DNA from: Amycolatopsis sp. cg9
GTDB lineage: Bacteria > Actinomycetota > Actinomycetes > Mycobacteriales > Pseudonocardiaceae
Reading direction: 5' to 3'
DNA length: 64,000 nt
Assembly: GCF_041346945.1 (NCBI RefSeq)
Contig: NZ_CP166850.1
Location: 4,712,001 to 4,776,000 of the forward strand
The notes beneath the pieces were generated by a model. That model saw only the letters and a list, made by a program, of their open reading frames with translations, did no database searches and was not told where the DNA came from. Below, in pieces: positions 49,789 through 60,017 of the stretch. Made by a program: the position numbers and the translations under genes. The stretch's first letter is position 1. Every line of letters starts with the position of its first letter.

Positions 49789-52700
49789 ATGTTTTCTCCA
49801 CGACGCAAGACCGGGCACGCCAGCCGGGCCGGGTTGCTGGTCCTCGTCGTCGCGCTGACGGCGGGAATCGTCGGGCCGTCGATCCCGGCCGGGCCGGACG
49901 CCGGCGCCAACCTGCTGCAGCAGGCCATGGCGCTCGCCCCGAAGCAACTGCCGGGGACGGCGGGGGAGCAGGGGGACGACCCGGCCGGGGCGGCCAACAC
50001 CGCCGGGCCGAAGTCGCTGCAGTCGAAGTACCCCGCGGTGGCCGCCGGTCAAGCGAAGGTCACCGCGAACGCCGTGCAGGTCGGGAGCGCGCCCGCGCAC
50101 GTGACCGGGTTCGACGAGAAGACCAGCCGGGAGCTGCCGGACCGGCGCACCGCCACGGACAGGACCTACGCCAACACCGACGGCACCCTCACCACGGAGT
50201 TCGGCGAGGAGCCGATCAACTTCCGCGCGCCGGACGGCAGCTTCCAGCCGATCGACACGGCGATCGTGCCCGCGGGCACCGGCTGGTCCAACGCGGCCGA
50301 CGCCGAGCGGATCACCTTCGCCGCCAAGGCCGCCGGGAACGACCTCGTCCGGGTGTCCCTGGACGGCGACCACGAATTCGGTTACGGCGTGGGCGGTGCC
50401 GTGCCGTCGGCCGGTGCCGTCTCCGGCAGCCGCATCGTCTACCCGGGCGTGCGGGCCGGTGCCGACCTCCGGCTCGACGTGGTGCCCGGTGGTGTCAAGG
50501 AAACGCTCGTCCTGAACTCGCCGGAGGCCGCGGCGACGTGGGACTTCCCGTTGCGGCTGAAGGGGCTCCGGCCGTCCCTTGTGGACGGTCGGATCTCGCT
50601 CACCGACCCGGCCGGGCGCGAGCGCGCCCGGATCCCCGCCGGGTTCATGACCGACTCCCGGCGTGATCCCGCGACCGGCGACCCCGCCCGGTCCGAGGGC
50701 GTGACCTACGAACTGCTGGAAAACGCCGGCGCGTTCGTGCTCCGCGTCAAGCTGGACCCGAACTGGCTCAAGGACTCCGCGCGCGTCTATCCGGTGGAGG
50801 TCGACCCCAGCGTCGAAACCACCGCGTCCGACGGCGGCGCCGTGTTCCAGGGCGGTTCCCGGCTCGACGGCTCGACGGAGCTCCGGATCGGCACGACCGG
50901 GTCCGTCAAGGCCGCGAGCTACCTGTCCTTCAGCGGTGTGGAAAGCCGGCTGCGCAACCACAAGATCCTCGGTGCCCAGCTCACGCTGAAGAGCACCTGG
51001 TCATGGTCCTGCCAGCCGCGTCCGGTCACCGTGCACGGCGTCACCGCGCCGTGGACCACCGCGTCCGGGTTCCCCGGGCCCGCCTTCGGTCCCGCGCTCG
51101 CCCAGGAATCCTTCGCCCACGGGTACATCGGCCTCCAGCAGCACGCTTCGAGCTGCCCGTCGGCGACCGAGCTGATCCCGCTCGGCACCGGCGGCCGCGA
51201 CCTCGTGCAGCGCTGGGTGACCGGTGCGCAGGCCAACTACGGCCTCGCGGTCCGCGCGTCGGAAACCGATCCCTACGGCTGGAAGAAGTTCACCGGCAAC
51301 CGGACGGCGAACCCGCCGCGCCTGTTCGTCACGCACACCGCCTACGACGCCGAATACCGCGTCGACCGCGGCGTTCCCCAGCCGCCGGTGACCCGCACGC
51401 AGGCCGGCAAGGTCAAGATCACCGTCACCAACCGCGGCGCCGACACCTGGACCGCCGCGGACTTCGCGCTCGGCTACCGCGCTTTCACCGCCGCCGGCGC
51501 CCCGGTCGGTGCGGTCGAAGCCGCGTCCCTGCCGAACGACGTGCCGCGCGGTGCTTCGGTGACGCTCGACGCCACCATCAAGGCCATCGAGCCCGGCCAG
51601 TACCTGTTCGACTTCAGCATGCTGCGCCGCGGCGGTGCCTGGTTCACCGACGAGCAGATCCCGCCGACGCGCCTGTCGATGACCGTGTTCGACGTCCCGC
51701 CGATCGTCAAGGCGCAGTACCCGCCGAACGGCTTCTCGGCGCCCACGCTCACCCCGCAGCTCTGGGCCGACGCGGTCGACGTCGACGCCCCGGTGTCCTC
51801 GACCCTCAAGTACCGCTTCGAAGTCTGCGAAAAGTACGTCGCCAAGCCGGACGGCACGCTGACCGGGGTGTCCTGTGTGGACTCCGGCTACGTGACCAAG
51901 CGGACCTGGACCGTGCCGGTCGGCGCGCTGCGCTGGAGCAAGGACTACCAGTGGCGCGTGTTCGCCTACGACGGGAATTCGGAGAGCGAAAAGCTCACGC
52001 CGAGCCACCTCCTGACGGCGGTCCCGCAGCCGGAGATCACGTCGCACCTGGCGAACGCGCCCTACAGCGGCGCGCAGCGCGACTTCGACCCGCAGACCGG
52101 GAACTACTTCTCGAGCGCGGTGGACGCGGCGCTGCAGGTGACCGGGCCGGAGCTGACGGTCGCCCGCACCTACAACAGCCTCGACCCGCGCACCGACCTC
52201 GCCTTCGGCGCCGGCTGGGCGACGCGCTACGACATGCGCGTCCTGCCCGACAACGACGGTTCGGGCAACGTCGTCGTGACCTACCCGGACGGCCAGCAGG
52301 TCCGGTTCGGCCGCAACAGCGACGGCACGTTCGCGCCGCCGCCCGGCCGGCAGGCGAACTTCCGGATCGAACCGGAAGCCGCGGGTGGCGGCTGGGTGCT
52401 GACCGACAAGGCGGCCACGCTCTACCGCTTCCGCCCCGACGGCCGGCTCATCGAGAGCTACGACCAGGCCGGGCACCACGTCCAGCTGGACTACGGCACG
52501 CCGGAGCACCTCAGCCGGGCGATCAGCCTGACCAGCGACCGGATCCTGTACTTCAAGTGGACCGGCAACCACGTCACGTCGGTGAGCACCGACCCGATCG
52601 ACGGCAAGCAGCTCACCTGGACCTACACCTACGACGGCGACCGGCTGACGAAGGTGTGCGACCCCGACAACGGGTGCACCGGCTACGACTACACCGCGGG

Positions 52701-55700
52701 TTCGCACTACCGCAGCTCCGTCGTCGACGCCCGCCCGTCGTCGTTCTGGCGCTTCGGCGAGACGTCCGGGACCACGGCGGCCAGCGAGAACGGGCTCAAG
52801 CTCGGCAAGGACGCCGGGACCTACAAGGACGTCACCCTCGGCCAGCCGGGGCCGCTGACCGGCACCGGGACCGCGGCGACGTTCAACGGCACCTCGTCGG
52901 TGGTGACGCTGCCGGACGGCACGGTGCGCAAGAACCGTGACCTGGCGATCGAAATGTGGTTCAAGACCGCGACCGGCGGCCCGCTCTTCGGCTACCAGAA
53001 GGCACCGATCAGCGGCACGCCCACCGGCGCGGTGCCGGTGCTGTACGTCGGCACGGACGGCAAGCTGCGCGGCCAGTTCTGGAACGGCGGCGCGGCCCCG
53101 ATCACGTCGGCGACGGCGGTCAACGACAACGCCTGGCACCACGTGGTGCTCTCCGGCGCGCTCGCGACCCAGACGCTCTACCTCGACGGCAAGGCGGTCG
53201 GCACCGCGCAGGGCGAGATCGCGCACGACGACGTCGTCTACAACCAGATCGGCGCCGCGTACACGGTCCCGCCGTCGGCGTGGCCGGCCTGGGGCACGGA
53301 CGCGCGCCGGTTCTTCTCCGGCCAGATCGCCGAAGCGGCGTTCTACGAGTACGCCGTCGGCCCGACGACCGCGGCCGCGCACTACCAGGCGCGTGCGGCG
53401 GCCAGCTCGCTCACGAAGATCACGCTGCCGAGCGGCCGCGTCGCCGCGCAGCTGAGCTACGACACCACGGCCGACCGCCTCGCCGAGGTCGTCGACCGCA
53501 ACGGCGGCCACTGGCGCCTCGGCCGTCCTGTCGTCACCGGCACCGAGACCAACCTCGTGCGCACGACGCAGGTCACCGACCCCGGGAACCGCCCGCACTT
53601 CTACGACTACGACCCGGTGCGCGGCCGCATCCTGCGCTACATCGCCCCGCTGGGCCAGGGCATCCGCCCGGAGGACCGCCGCGACGGCGACGGCAACCCG
53701 CTGCCACCGGAGAACCCGACCTGTGATCCGTCGGCACCCCAGGACCCGACCGACCCGTCGTACTGCGGCGGCCCGGTCGGCGGCGACGGCACGTGGGTCG
53801 GCGGCCCGGTCAACGGCCAGGGCGTCCGCACCTACGACTACGACGACAAGGGCTTCCAGACCACGATCGGCGACGAGCTCGGCAACACCGTCGTCCTGAC
53901 CAACGACGAGCGCGGCAACGTGATCGCGCGCAAGACGTGCCGCGTGGCCCCGGGCGACTGCCAGACGTCGTACTCGACGTACTACCTCAACGCGGCCGAC
54001 GTGACGGACCCGCGCAACGACAAGCTCCTGTCCACCCGCGACCCCCGTTCGGCGAACGCGGACGACCCGGCGTACGCGACGACGTACACGTACACGGACC
54101 TGGGCGTCCGGGGCCTCCTGGCCACCGAGACCACCCCGGACGGCGGCGTGACCCGCCACCAGTACGCGAACGGCACGGAAGCGGCGGTGGGCGGCGGCAA
54201 CGTCCCGGCGGGCCTGCTGCTGCAGACGACCGACCCGCGCAACGGCGTCACGGCGTACTCGTACTACAAGAACGGCGACCTGGCGAAGGTCGTGGATCCG
54301 GCCGGTTTGGTAACGGCGTACACGTACGACGTCTTCGGCCGGAAGAAGACGGAAACGCGAAGCAGCGCTTCGGATCCGGCCGGGGTGACGACGACGTACG
54401 CCTACGACTCCCGGTCGCACCAGACCGCCGCGACCGGATCCGGCGTGGCCAACGCGATCACCGGCGTCACGCACACCGCGCAGACCCTCACCGGCTACGA
54501 CGCCGACGGCAACGTCGTGCGCACCGAGGAGAAGGACCTGACCGGTGGTGACGCCGCCCGGGTCACGACGACCGACTACGACAACTTCGGCCGGGCGAGC
54601 CGGGTGGTGGACCCGGAGGGCGGGGTCACCTCCGCCGGCTACGACCCCTTCGGCAACCGCGTCTGGATGGTCGACGCCGGCGGGAACAAGTACGAATACG
54701 GCTACACCGCGCGCAATGCGCTGGCCGAGGTCCGGCTGCGGGCCTGGAACGGGCAGGCGACCGATCCGGCGAGCGGGGGCGGCGACACCGACGGTGCCGG
54801 CGACACGACGTCGGCGCCGACCCTGGTCCTCGCGTCCTACGCCTACGACCTCGCGGGCCGGCGGGTGCGGGAAACCGACTCGATGGGGCGCACCACCCGC
54901 TACCAGTACTTCGGGGACGGGAAGGTCTGGAAGGTCGTCGCCCACGACGTGCGCGACCCCTTCAACCCGGCCGCGCCCAAGCGCGACGTCACGCTGCAGG
55001 AGTACGCCTACGACGCCGCGGGGCAGAAGACCAAGCTGACCGAGCCCGGCGGCCGCGTCACGACGTTCGAGTACGACGCCTCGGGCCGCGGCACGGCGGA
55101 AACCGCCGACCCGGCGGGGCTGGCGAACCGGACCGAATGGACGTACGGCCCCGGCGGGGACGTCGTCAAGACCGTCCACACCGGACAGAGCTCGAACAGC
55201 ACCCGGCTCGACCTCGGCAACCGCGAGACCGTCGAGTACGGCTACGACACGGCAGGCAGGCAGATCAGCCAGTCCGTGACCAAGAGCGCCACCGAAAAGC
55301 TGACCACGACCTACAAGTACGACGAGCGCGGCCTGATGACCGCGGTCACCGCACCACGCGGCAACGCCCGCGGCGCCGACCCGGTCGCGTTCACGACGAA
55401 CCTGGCCTATGACAAGCTCGGCCGGCTCATCCGGACCACGCAGCCGCTCGTCGCGGCCGAGTCCGGGGGAGCGGCGGCCGCGCAGGTACGTCCGGAGGTC
55501 GTCGGGGGCTACGACACCTTCGGGAACCAGACCGAGACGAAGGACCCGAACGGCAACGTCGGGACAGTCACCTACGACCGGGACAGCCGGATCCTGAAGG
55601 TGGCGTCGCCGGACTACCGGAAGCCGGGGGAGAGCACCGCGGCGAAGGTCGCCACGACCCGGCAGTACGACGCGATGGGCAACCTGCTGAGCGTCACGGA

Positions 55701-58700
55701 CCCGGCCGGCGCGGTCACCCGCTACCGGTACGACCAGCTCGGCCGGCCGGTCGAGCGCACCGACCCGGACCCGGCCGACGGCGACCAGCCCGGCGGCGTG
55801 TGGCGGTACGGCTACACGACCGAGGGCGAGCTGCTCTCGACCACGGACCCGACCGGTTCGCGGGTGGAAGGCACCTACGACGACTTCGGGCGGCAGGTCA
55901 CGGCGACCCGGCTCGAGCGCCGTCCGGCGCCGGCCGCGTACACCACCAAGCTCCGCTACGACGACGCCGGCAACCTCGTCAGCTCGACAGCGCCGACCGG
56001 CGAGCTGACGAAGAACGAGTACGACGTGCTCGGGCAGCGGACCACCACCACTGACCCGGCGGGAGTGGTTTCGCGCTTCGGCTACGACTTCGCCGGGCGC
56101 CAGGTGCGGCAGTCCGACGGCCACGGCCGCACGGGGTACGTGAGCTACGACCCGGCGGGCCGGGCCACCGGGTTCTACAGCCTCGACCCGGCCGAGCGCG
56201 TGCTGCGCAAGAGCTCGGTCGGCTACGACGCGGACGGCAACAAGGTCACCGCGTCGGACGCGCTGGGCCGCACCACCCGGTTCGACTACGACTCCCGAGG
56301 CCTGCTCGTGCGGCAGCAGGAGCCGACCACCGACACGGCGTCGATCACGACGTCGTTCGGCTACGACGCGGCGGGCAACCGGACCCGGTCGACCGACGGC
56401 CGCGGCAACAGCACGATCGAGACGTACAACGTGCTGGGCTTGTCCGAATCGGTGCTCGAACCGGCCACGGCGGCCCACCCGGCCGCCGCGGACCGCACGT
56501 GGACGACGTCGTACGACCTCGCCGGCCGGCCGGAGCGCCTCCAGGCACCGGGCGGCGTCGTTCGGCAGCGGACGTTCGACGCACTGGGCCGGCTGACGCT
56601 GGAGACCGGGACCGGCGCGGCCCAGCCGACCCCGGACCGCGTCCAGCGGTTCGACCCGGCCGGGCGCCTGCTGGCGGTGAACGCGCCCAGCGGTGAGAAG
56701 ACGTTCACCTACGACGACCGCGGTGACCTGCTGACCAGCACCGGGCCGCTCTCGGGAACGTCGACCTACTCCTACGACGGTTCGGGCCGGCTGACCCAGC
56801 GCGTCGACGGAGCGGGCACCGCGGTGTTCGGCTACCAGCAGGGGCGCCTGGCGACCCAGCAGGACGGCCTGACCGGGGTCAAGCAGACGCTCGGCTACGA
56901 CGACGCGGGCAACCTCGCGTCGATCGACTACGGCGGCGGCCGCGTCCGCACCTACGGCTACGACGACTTCGGCCGCCAGACGAGCGATGAGCTCAAGGCG
57001 ACCGGCGGCGTCTCGCTCGCCGCGCTCGCCTACAGCTACGACCTCGACGACCGCCTCACCGGCAAGAAGACGACGGGGGTGGCCGGAGCCGGCGACAACA
57101 CCTACGGCTACGACCAAGCGGGCCGCCTGACGTCGTGGAGTGTCGGCGGCAAGACGACCTCGTACGCGTGGGACGCGTCGGGCAACCGTGTGCAGGCGGG
57201 CGACCGCACGGCGACGTTCGACGAGCGCAACCGCCAGCTGACTGACGGCGCGGACACGCTGACGTGGAGCGCGCGGGGCACGCTGAACGCCCGCACCGGC
57301 GCGTCCGGGACGGTGACGTCGGAGTTCGACGCCTTCGACCGGGCGGTGAAGCAGGGCTCGGTCACGTACGCGTACGACGGCCTGAACCGGGCGTCGTCGC
57401 GGAACGGCCAGCAGTTGAGCTACGACGGCACGAGCTTGGACCTGACGTCGGACGGCACGTCGACGTTCGCCCGGGGCACGCAGGGCGACCTGCAGGCCCA
57501 GGGCGCGGCCGGGACCAACCAGCTCACGCTCACCGACAGCCATTCCGACGTGATCGGCGGCTTGTCCCCGACGGGCACACTGAGCGGCTCGGCGACCTTC
57601 GACCCGTTCGGGGCGAAGGTGGCGCAGTCGGGAACGACGTCGTCGCTGGGCTTCCAGTCGGACTACACGGACCCGGCCACGGGCGCGGTCGACATGGGCG
57701 CCCGCTGGTACTCGCCGGGCACGGGCACGTTCAGCGCCCGGGACGACATCGACTTGCCCGTGACGCCGTCCGGCATGGCGAACCGGTACGCCTACAGCGG
57801 GGGTGCCCCGGTCGACCATGTCGATCCGGACGGTCATCTCCGGATTCCCAAGCCGACGCCGAACCTGCCGGGCACCCGCGGCACCAGGGTGAGCGCCGAC
57901 CCCATCAACGACTTCCTGGGGTTCCTGCCCTACGGCTGGCTGTTCGAGGTCGAGAAGATACCCGTCCGCACGGCGACCAGGGGTTCCGTCCGATACTTCA
58001 CCTCCGGTGGCGGCAGCTACTGGGTGGACCCGAGCAGCGACCGCGCCTGGAACCCGTCCGGGAACCCGGACGCGGGTACGCAACCCGGCAACCCACCGCA
58101 GCCGGGTGGCTGTGGGGCCTGTTCACCGCCGCCGCGGGGATGCTGGTGCCCGCCGCCGCCCCCGCCCCCGCCGCCGGGCATCCAGGCGCGGATCGACCAG
58201 AACGAGAAGGCCCGCAAGGTCGCCGACCCCATCCCGGACGGCGCGAAGAACCCGTACTACGGCGGTGGCGGCGTCTCGTCGGATCCCGATCTGCCGGCGG
58301 GTGTGGTCGCGGGCCTGCTCGGGGACCTGCAGGACCTGGTGGACATCTACCAGGGCTTCCTCCAGCAGATCCTGGACCCGACGAACCCGGTGGTCCACGA
58401 CGTGGATCCGCCGGTCCCGTCCCCGCTGCTGCCCACCCAGGTTTCGGCCTGGGACGACTGCGGTGGCGGCGTCCTGCGGGACGACTTCAACGGCGGGACC
58501 CGGCGGACGAGCTATGCGTGCGGTGATTCACTCGGCGGTGACGCGGGTGAAGGAAACAGGGCCGGCTCTGGCGCCGGGACGGCCGGGCACGACATCGTCG
58601 GGACCAAGCACGATGCGCTGAGGCCGATGCAGGACTACGTCAACCCCAGGCAGGTTGATCGCTACGTGAGCAAGCTTCTGGCCGGCGAGCAGGTCGACGC

Positions 58701-58872
58701 GATCGAGGTTCAGCGATTGCCCGACGGCAGGATGTACATCGAGGAGGGGCATCATCGCTATGTCGCCAGCAAGAAGACCGGAATCGATGTCGGGATGACA
58801 GTCGTGGACGGGCTCACTGTCGGTTGGCCCGATTGGTCGCAGGTCGTCTACGAGGACTGGTACGAGGACTGA
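49789..58872 (+). CDS. Secreted RHS/YD-repeat polymorphic toxin with ParB-like C-terminal domain
   Basis: The 3027-aa protein has a signal segment (ASRAGLLVLVVALTAGIVG). Next comes a DNRLRE-type region near residues 350-510, then a DUF6531-like start of the RHS shell near 765 (FDPQTGNYFSSAVDAALQVT). A LamG/concanavalin-like insert lies at about 970-1205 (FWRFGETSG, LAIEMWFKTATG, LYLDGKAVGTAQG). Dozens of YD repeats follow (GYDxxGNxxxxxDxxGxxTxxxYD). The core ends with DMGARWYSPGTGTFSARDD and NRYAYSGGAPVDHVDPDGH near 2630-2685. After it come a variable tip with a poly-Pro run near 2790 and a ParB-like domain (AIEVQRLPDGRMYIEEGHHRYVA, the GxHR-like motif). ATG 49789 is preferred over 49771, which has no ribosome site. 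No immunity gene follows. Confidence 0.9.
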   Translation: MFSPRRKTGHASRAGLLVLVVALTAGIVGPSIPAGPDAGANLLQQAMALAPKQLPGTAGEQGDDPAGAANTAGPKSLQSKYPAVAAGQAKVTANAVQVGSAPAHVTGFDEKTSRELPDRRTATDRTYANTDGTLTTEFGEEPINFRAPDGSFQPIDTAIVPAGTGWSNAADAERITFAAKAAGNDLVRVSLDGDHEFGYGVGGAVPSAGAVSGSRIVYPGVRAGADLRLDVVPGGVKETLVLNSPEAAATWDFPLRLKGLRPSLVDGRISLTDPAGRERARIPAGFMTDSRRDPATGDPARSEGVTYELLENAGAFVLRVKLDPNWLKDSARVYPVEVDPSVETTASDGGAVFQGGSRLDGSTELRIGTTGSVKAASYLSFSGVESRLRNHKILGAQLTLKSTWSWSCQPRPVTVHGVTAPWTTASGFPGPAFGPALAQESFAHGYIGLQQHASSCPSATELIPLGTGGRDLVQRWVTGAQANYGLAVRASETDPYGWKKFTGNRTANPPRLFVTHTAYDAEYRVDRGVPQPPVTRTQAGKVKITVTNRGADTWTAADFALGYRAFTAAGAPVGAVEAASLPNDVPRGASVTLDATIKAIEPGQYLFDFSMLRRGGAWFTDEQIPPTRLSMTVFDVPPIVKAQYPPNGFSAPTLTPQLWADAVDVDAPVSSTLKYRFEVCEKYVAKPDGTLTGVSCVDSGYVTKRTWTVPVGALRWSKDYQWRVFAYDGNSESEKLTPSHLLTAVPQPEITSHLANAPYSGAQRDFDPQTGNYFSSAVDAALQVTGPELTVARTYNSLDPRTDLAFGAGWATRYDMRVLPDNDGSGNVVVTYPDGQQVRFGRNSDGTFAPPPGRQANFRIEPEAAGGGWVLTDKAATLYRFRPDGRLIESYDQAGHHVQLDYGTPEHLSRAISLTSDRILYFKWTGNHVTSVSTDPIDGKQLTWTYTYDGDRLTKVCDPDNGCTGYDYTAGSHYRSSVVDARPSSFWRFGETSGTTAASENGLKLGKDAGTYKDVTLGQPGPLTGTGTAATFNGTSSVVTLPDGTVRKNRDLAIEMWFKTATGGPLFGYQKAPISGTPTGAVPVLYVGTDGKLRGQFWNGGAAPITSATAVNDNAWHHVVLSGALATQTLYLDGKAVGTAQGEIAHDDVVYNQIGAAYTVPPSAWPAWGTDARRFFSGQIAEAAFYEYAVGPTTAAAHYQARAAASSLTKITLPSGRVAAQLSYDTTADRLAEVVDRNGGHWRLGRPVVTGTETNLVRTTQVTDPGNRPHFYDYDPVRGRILRYIAPLGQGIRPEDRRDGDGNPLPPENPTCDPSAPQDPTDPSYCGGPVGGDGTWVGGPVNGQGVRTYDYDDKGFQTTIGDELGNTVVLTNDERGNVIARKTCRVAPGDCQTSYSTYYLNAADVTDPRNDKLLSTRDPRSANADDPAYATTYTYTDLGVRGLLATETTPDGGVTRHQYANGTEAAVGGGNVPAGLLLQTTDPRNGVTAYSYYKNGDLAKVVDPAGLVTAYTYDVFGRKKTETRSSASDPAGVTTTYAYDSRSHQTAATGSGVANAITGVTHTAQTLTGYDADGNVVRTEEKDLTGGDAARVTTTDYDNFGRASRVVDPEGGVTSAGYDPFGNRVWMVDAGGNKYEYGYTARNALAEVRLRAWNGQATDPASGGGDTDGAGDTTSAPTLVLASYAYDLAGRRVRETDSMGRTTRYQYFGDGKVWKVVAHDVRDPFNPAAPKRDVTLQEYAYDAAGQKTKLTEPGGRVTTFEYDASGRGTAETADPAGLANRTEWTYGPGGDVVKTVHTGQSSNSTRLDLGNRETVEYGYDTAGRQISQSVTKSATEKLTTTYKYDERGLMTAVTAPRGNARGADPVAFTTNLAYDKLGRLIRTTQPLVAAESGGAAAAQVRPEVVGGYDTFGNQTETKDPNGNVGTVTYDRDSRILKVASPDYRKPGESTAAKVATTRQYDAMGNLLSVTDPAGAVTRYRYDQLGRPVERTDPDPADGDQPGGVWRYGYTTEGELLSTTDPTGSRVEGTYDDFGRQVTATRLERRPAPAAYTTKLRYDDAGNLVSSTAPTGELTKNEYDVLGQRTTTTDPAGVVSRFGYDFAGRQVRQSDGHGRTGYVSYDPAGRATGFYSLDPAERVLRKSSVGYDADGNKVTASDALGRTTRFDYDSRGLLVRQQEPTTDTASITTSFGYDAAGNRTRSTDGRGNSTIETYNVLGLSESVLEPATAAHPAAADRTWTTSYDLAGRPERLQAPGGVVRQRTFDALGRLTLETGTGAAQPTPDRVQRFDPAGRLLAVNAPSGEKTFTYDDRGDLLTSTGPLSGTSTYSYDGSGRLTQRVDGAGTAVFGYQQGRLATQQDGLTGVKQTLGYDDAGNLASIDYGGGRVRTYGYDDFGRQTSDELKATGGVSLAALAYSYDLDDRLTGKKTTGVAGAGDNTYGYDQAGRLTSWSVGGKTTSYAWDASGNRVQAGDRTATFDERNRQLTDGADTLTWSARGTLNARTGASGTVTSEFDAFDRAVKQGSVTYAYDGLNRASSRNGQQLSYDGTSLDLTSDGTSTFARGTQGDLQAQGAAGTNQLTLTDSHSDVIGGLSPTGTLSGSATFDPFGAKVAQSGTTSSLGFQSDYTDPATGAVDMGARWYSPGTGTFSARDDIDLPVTPSGMANRYAYSGGAPVDHVDPDGHLRIPKPTPNLPGTRGTRVSADPINDFLGFLPYGWLFEVEKIPVRTATRGSVRYFTSGGGSYWVDPSSDRAWNPSGNPDAGTQPGNPPQPGGCGACSPPPRGCWCPPPPPPPPPGIQARIDQNEKARKVADPIPDGAKNPYYGGGGVSSDPDLPAGVVAGLLGDLQDLVDIYQGFLQQILDPTNPVVHDVDPPVPSPLLPTQVSAWDDCGGGVLRDDFNGGTRRTSYACGDSLGGDAGEGNRAGSGAGTAGHDIVGTKHDALRPMQDYVNPRQVDRYVSKLLAGEQVDAIEVQRLPDGRMYIEEGHHRYVASKKTGIDVGMTVVDGLTVGWPDWSQVVYEDWYED

Positions 58873-58896
58873 GGCACCCGACCGGTGACCGCACCC

Positions 58897-58916
58897 GATT
58901 CCCGCGTCCGGGAATC
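58897..58916 (+). terminator. Short hairpin after the RHS gene
   Basis: GATTCCCG (58897-58904) pairs with CGGGAATC (58909-58916) over a 4-nt loop, 25 bp after the toxin stop. It probably serves as its terminator. Confidence 0.5.
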
Positions 58917-59022
58917 CGGATGCGGGTACTTGGGAATTCGGTGGTTCACGACGTGGATTCTTCGGTTCGTTCCCGCTCGCGAGTCTTCGATTCGACCCGG
59001 GCGGCTCGCCTGAAGCCCGCTT

Positions 59023-59685
59023 CTACCGGCCGAGCGTGGCCCGCTGGATCTTCACCGGTTTCGCCGGTGCCCCGTCCAGCGGCCCGTTCGGGTCGGTCGG
59101 GATGATCCCGTCCGCCACCATGTGATCAATGGCCGACATCCCCCGCACCACAGTCCCCAGCACCGAGTAATTCGCCGGGATGTTCGCGAACGAATGCACG
59201 ATGAAGAACTCCGACCCGTTCGTCCCCGGCCCCTGGTTCCCCATGGCGACAGTCCCGCGCGGGTAAGTCTCGGCACCTGAAACCTCATCCGGGAACTTGT
59301 ACCCCGGCCCGCCCTTCTCGACCTCGTAGATGTCCCCGCACTGGAGCACACCCAACCGCGAAGAGTTCGAAAGCCGCCAGCACTGAGACCGGTCGTAGAA
59401 CCGCTGGGCGATCAGCGAAACCATGTTGTGCACCGCACACGGCGCTGCCCCGGCGCGGTTCAGCCGGACCGTCACCGGCCCGTAGTTGAACCGGAACGTC
59501 ACATCGACAGTCCCGCGCGTCAACGCAAAGGGCAGCGGACGCACCACCGGACGAGCCGCCGGGTTGTCCGGGGTCGGTGTGAACGTGCACCGGACCACCG
59601 GCGCCGAAGCAGCCGAAGCCGGAGCGGCGGGCACCACGAGGGCACCCAGGACAGCGACGACGGCCAAACCCCAGCGCAGCTTCAT
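59023..59685 (-). CDS. Secreted cyclophilin-type peptidyl-prolyl isomerase
   Basis: The 220-aa protein has a Sec signal (LAVVAVLGALVVPAAPASAAS) and a cyclophilin domain. Landmarks are VHNMVSLIAQRFYDRSQCWRL, LQCGDIYEVEKGGPGYKFPDEV, GTVAMGNQGPGTNGSEFFIVHSF, YSVLGTVVRGMSAIDHM. The FxxQGG stretch of canonical cyclophilins is replaced by LQCGD, as in other actinobacterial secreted versions. It likely folds secreted proteins outside the membrane. The ATG is downstream of a DUF2631-type gene on the same strand (26 bp). Confidence 0.93.
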   Translation of the reverse strand: MKLRWGLAVVAVLGALVVPAAPASAASAPVVRCTFTPTPDNPAARPVVRPLPFALTRGTVDVTFRFNYGPVTVRLNRAGAAPCAVHNMVSLIAQRFYDRSQCWRLSNSSRLGVLQCGDIYEVEKGGPGYKFPDEVSGAETYPRGTVAMGNQGPGTNGSEFFIVHSFANIPANYSVLGTVVRGMSAIDHMVADGIIPTDPNGPLDGAPAKPVKIQRATLGR

Positions 59686-59711
59686 GGCCGGAGACGTTAG
59701 CGAAAAACGGA

Positions 59712-59969
59712 CTACTTGCGCCAGGCCGTGCGGCGCTTGCGGATGTCCAGCACGAGCAGCAGGATCAGGAACAGCGACAGGCCCACGAGCCACACGTTCT
59801 CGGTGTTGTTCTCGTGGTTGCCCTTGATCATCACCAGCAGGATGATCGCGCTGACCCAGCCGGCGATGCGGGTGGCCTTCGGGAACGTGCCGTGCCAGCC
59901 CCAGGCCGCGGACGGCTCGTCGCGGGGGTCGACCTCGGGCCGCCTCTTCTCGACCGCCTTGCCTGCCAC
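59712..59969 (-). CDS. DUF2631-type small membrane protein
   Basis: The 85-aa protein has a charged N-terminus (VEKRRPEVDPRDEPSAAWGWHG) and two hydrophobic helices (ATRIAGWVSAIILLVMI; VWLVGLSLFLILLLVLDI) with a basic tail RKRRTAWRK. This matches the DUF2631 family that often lies beside dxr in actinobacteria. The GTG start has GAGGAG upstream. Function unknown. Confidence 0.8.
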   Translation of the reverse strand: MAGKAVEKRRPEVDPRDEPSAAWGWHGTFPKATRIAGWVSAIILLVMIKGNHENNTENVWLVGLSLFLILLLVLDIRKRRTAWRK

Positions 59970-60017
59970 GATGAACTCCTCAAGACCCGTGAACCTCGTA
60001 CGCGCCGATGATCCCAC

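Noticed and set aside
54000-57400. Periodic repeats resembling a tandem array or CRISPR
   Set aside because: The periodicity is in-frame YD protein repeats with variable length; there are no identical repeats with uniform spacers.
51001-58083. Minus-strand open frame of 2360 codons antisense to the RHS gene
   Set aside because: Composition (Arg/Val/Ala-rich, no domains) and perfect overlap with YD repeats show it is a shadow.
58824-59105. 93-codon frame after the RHS tip as a possible immunity gene
   Set aside because: It starts inside the toxin gene in another frame, is Arg-rich and overlaps the convergent cyclophilin gene; not credible as coding.
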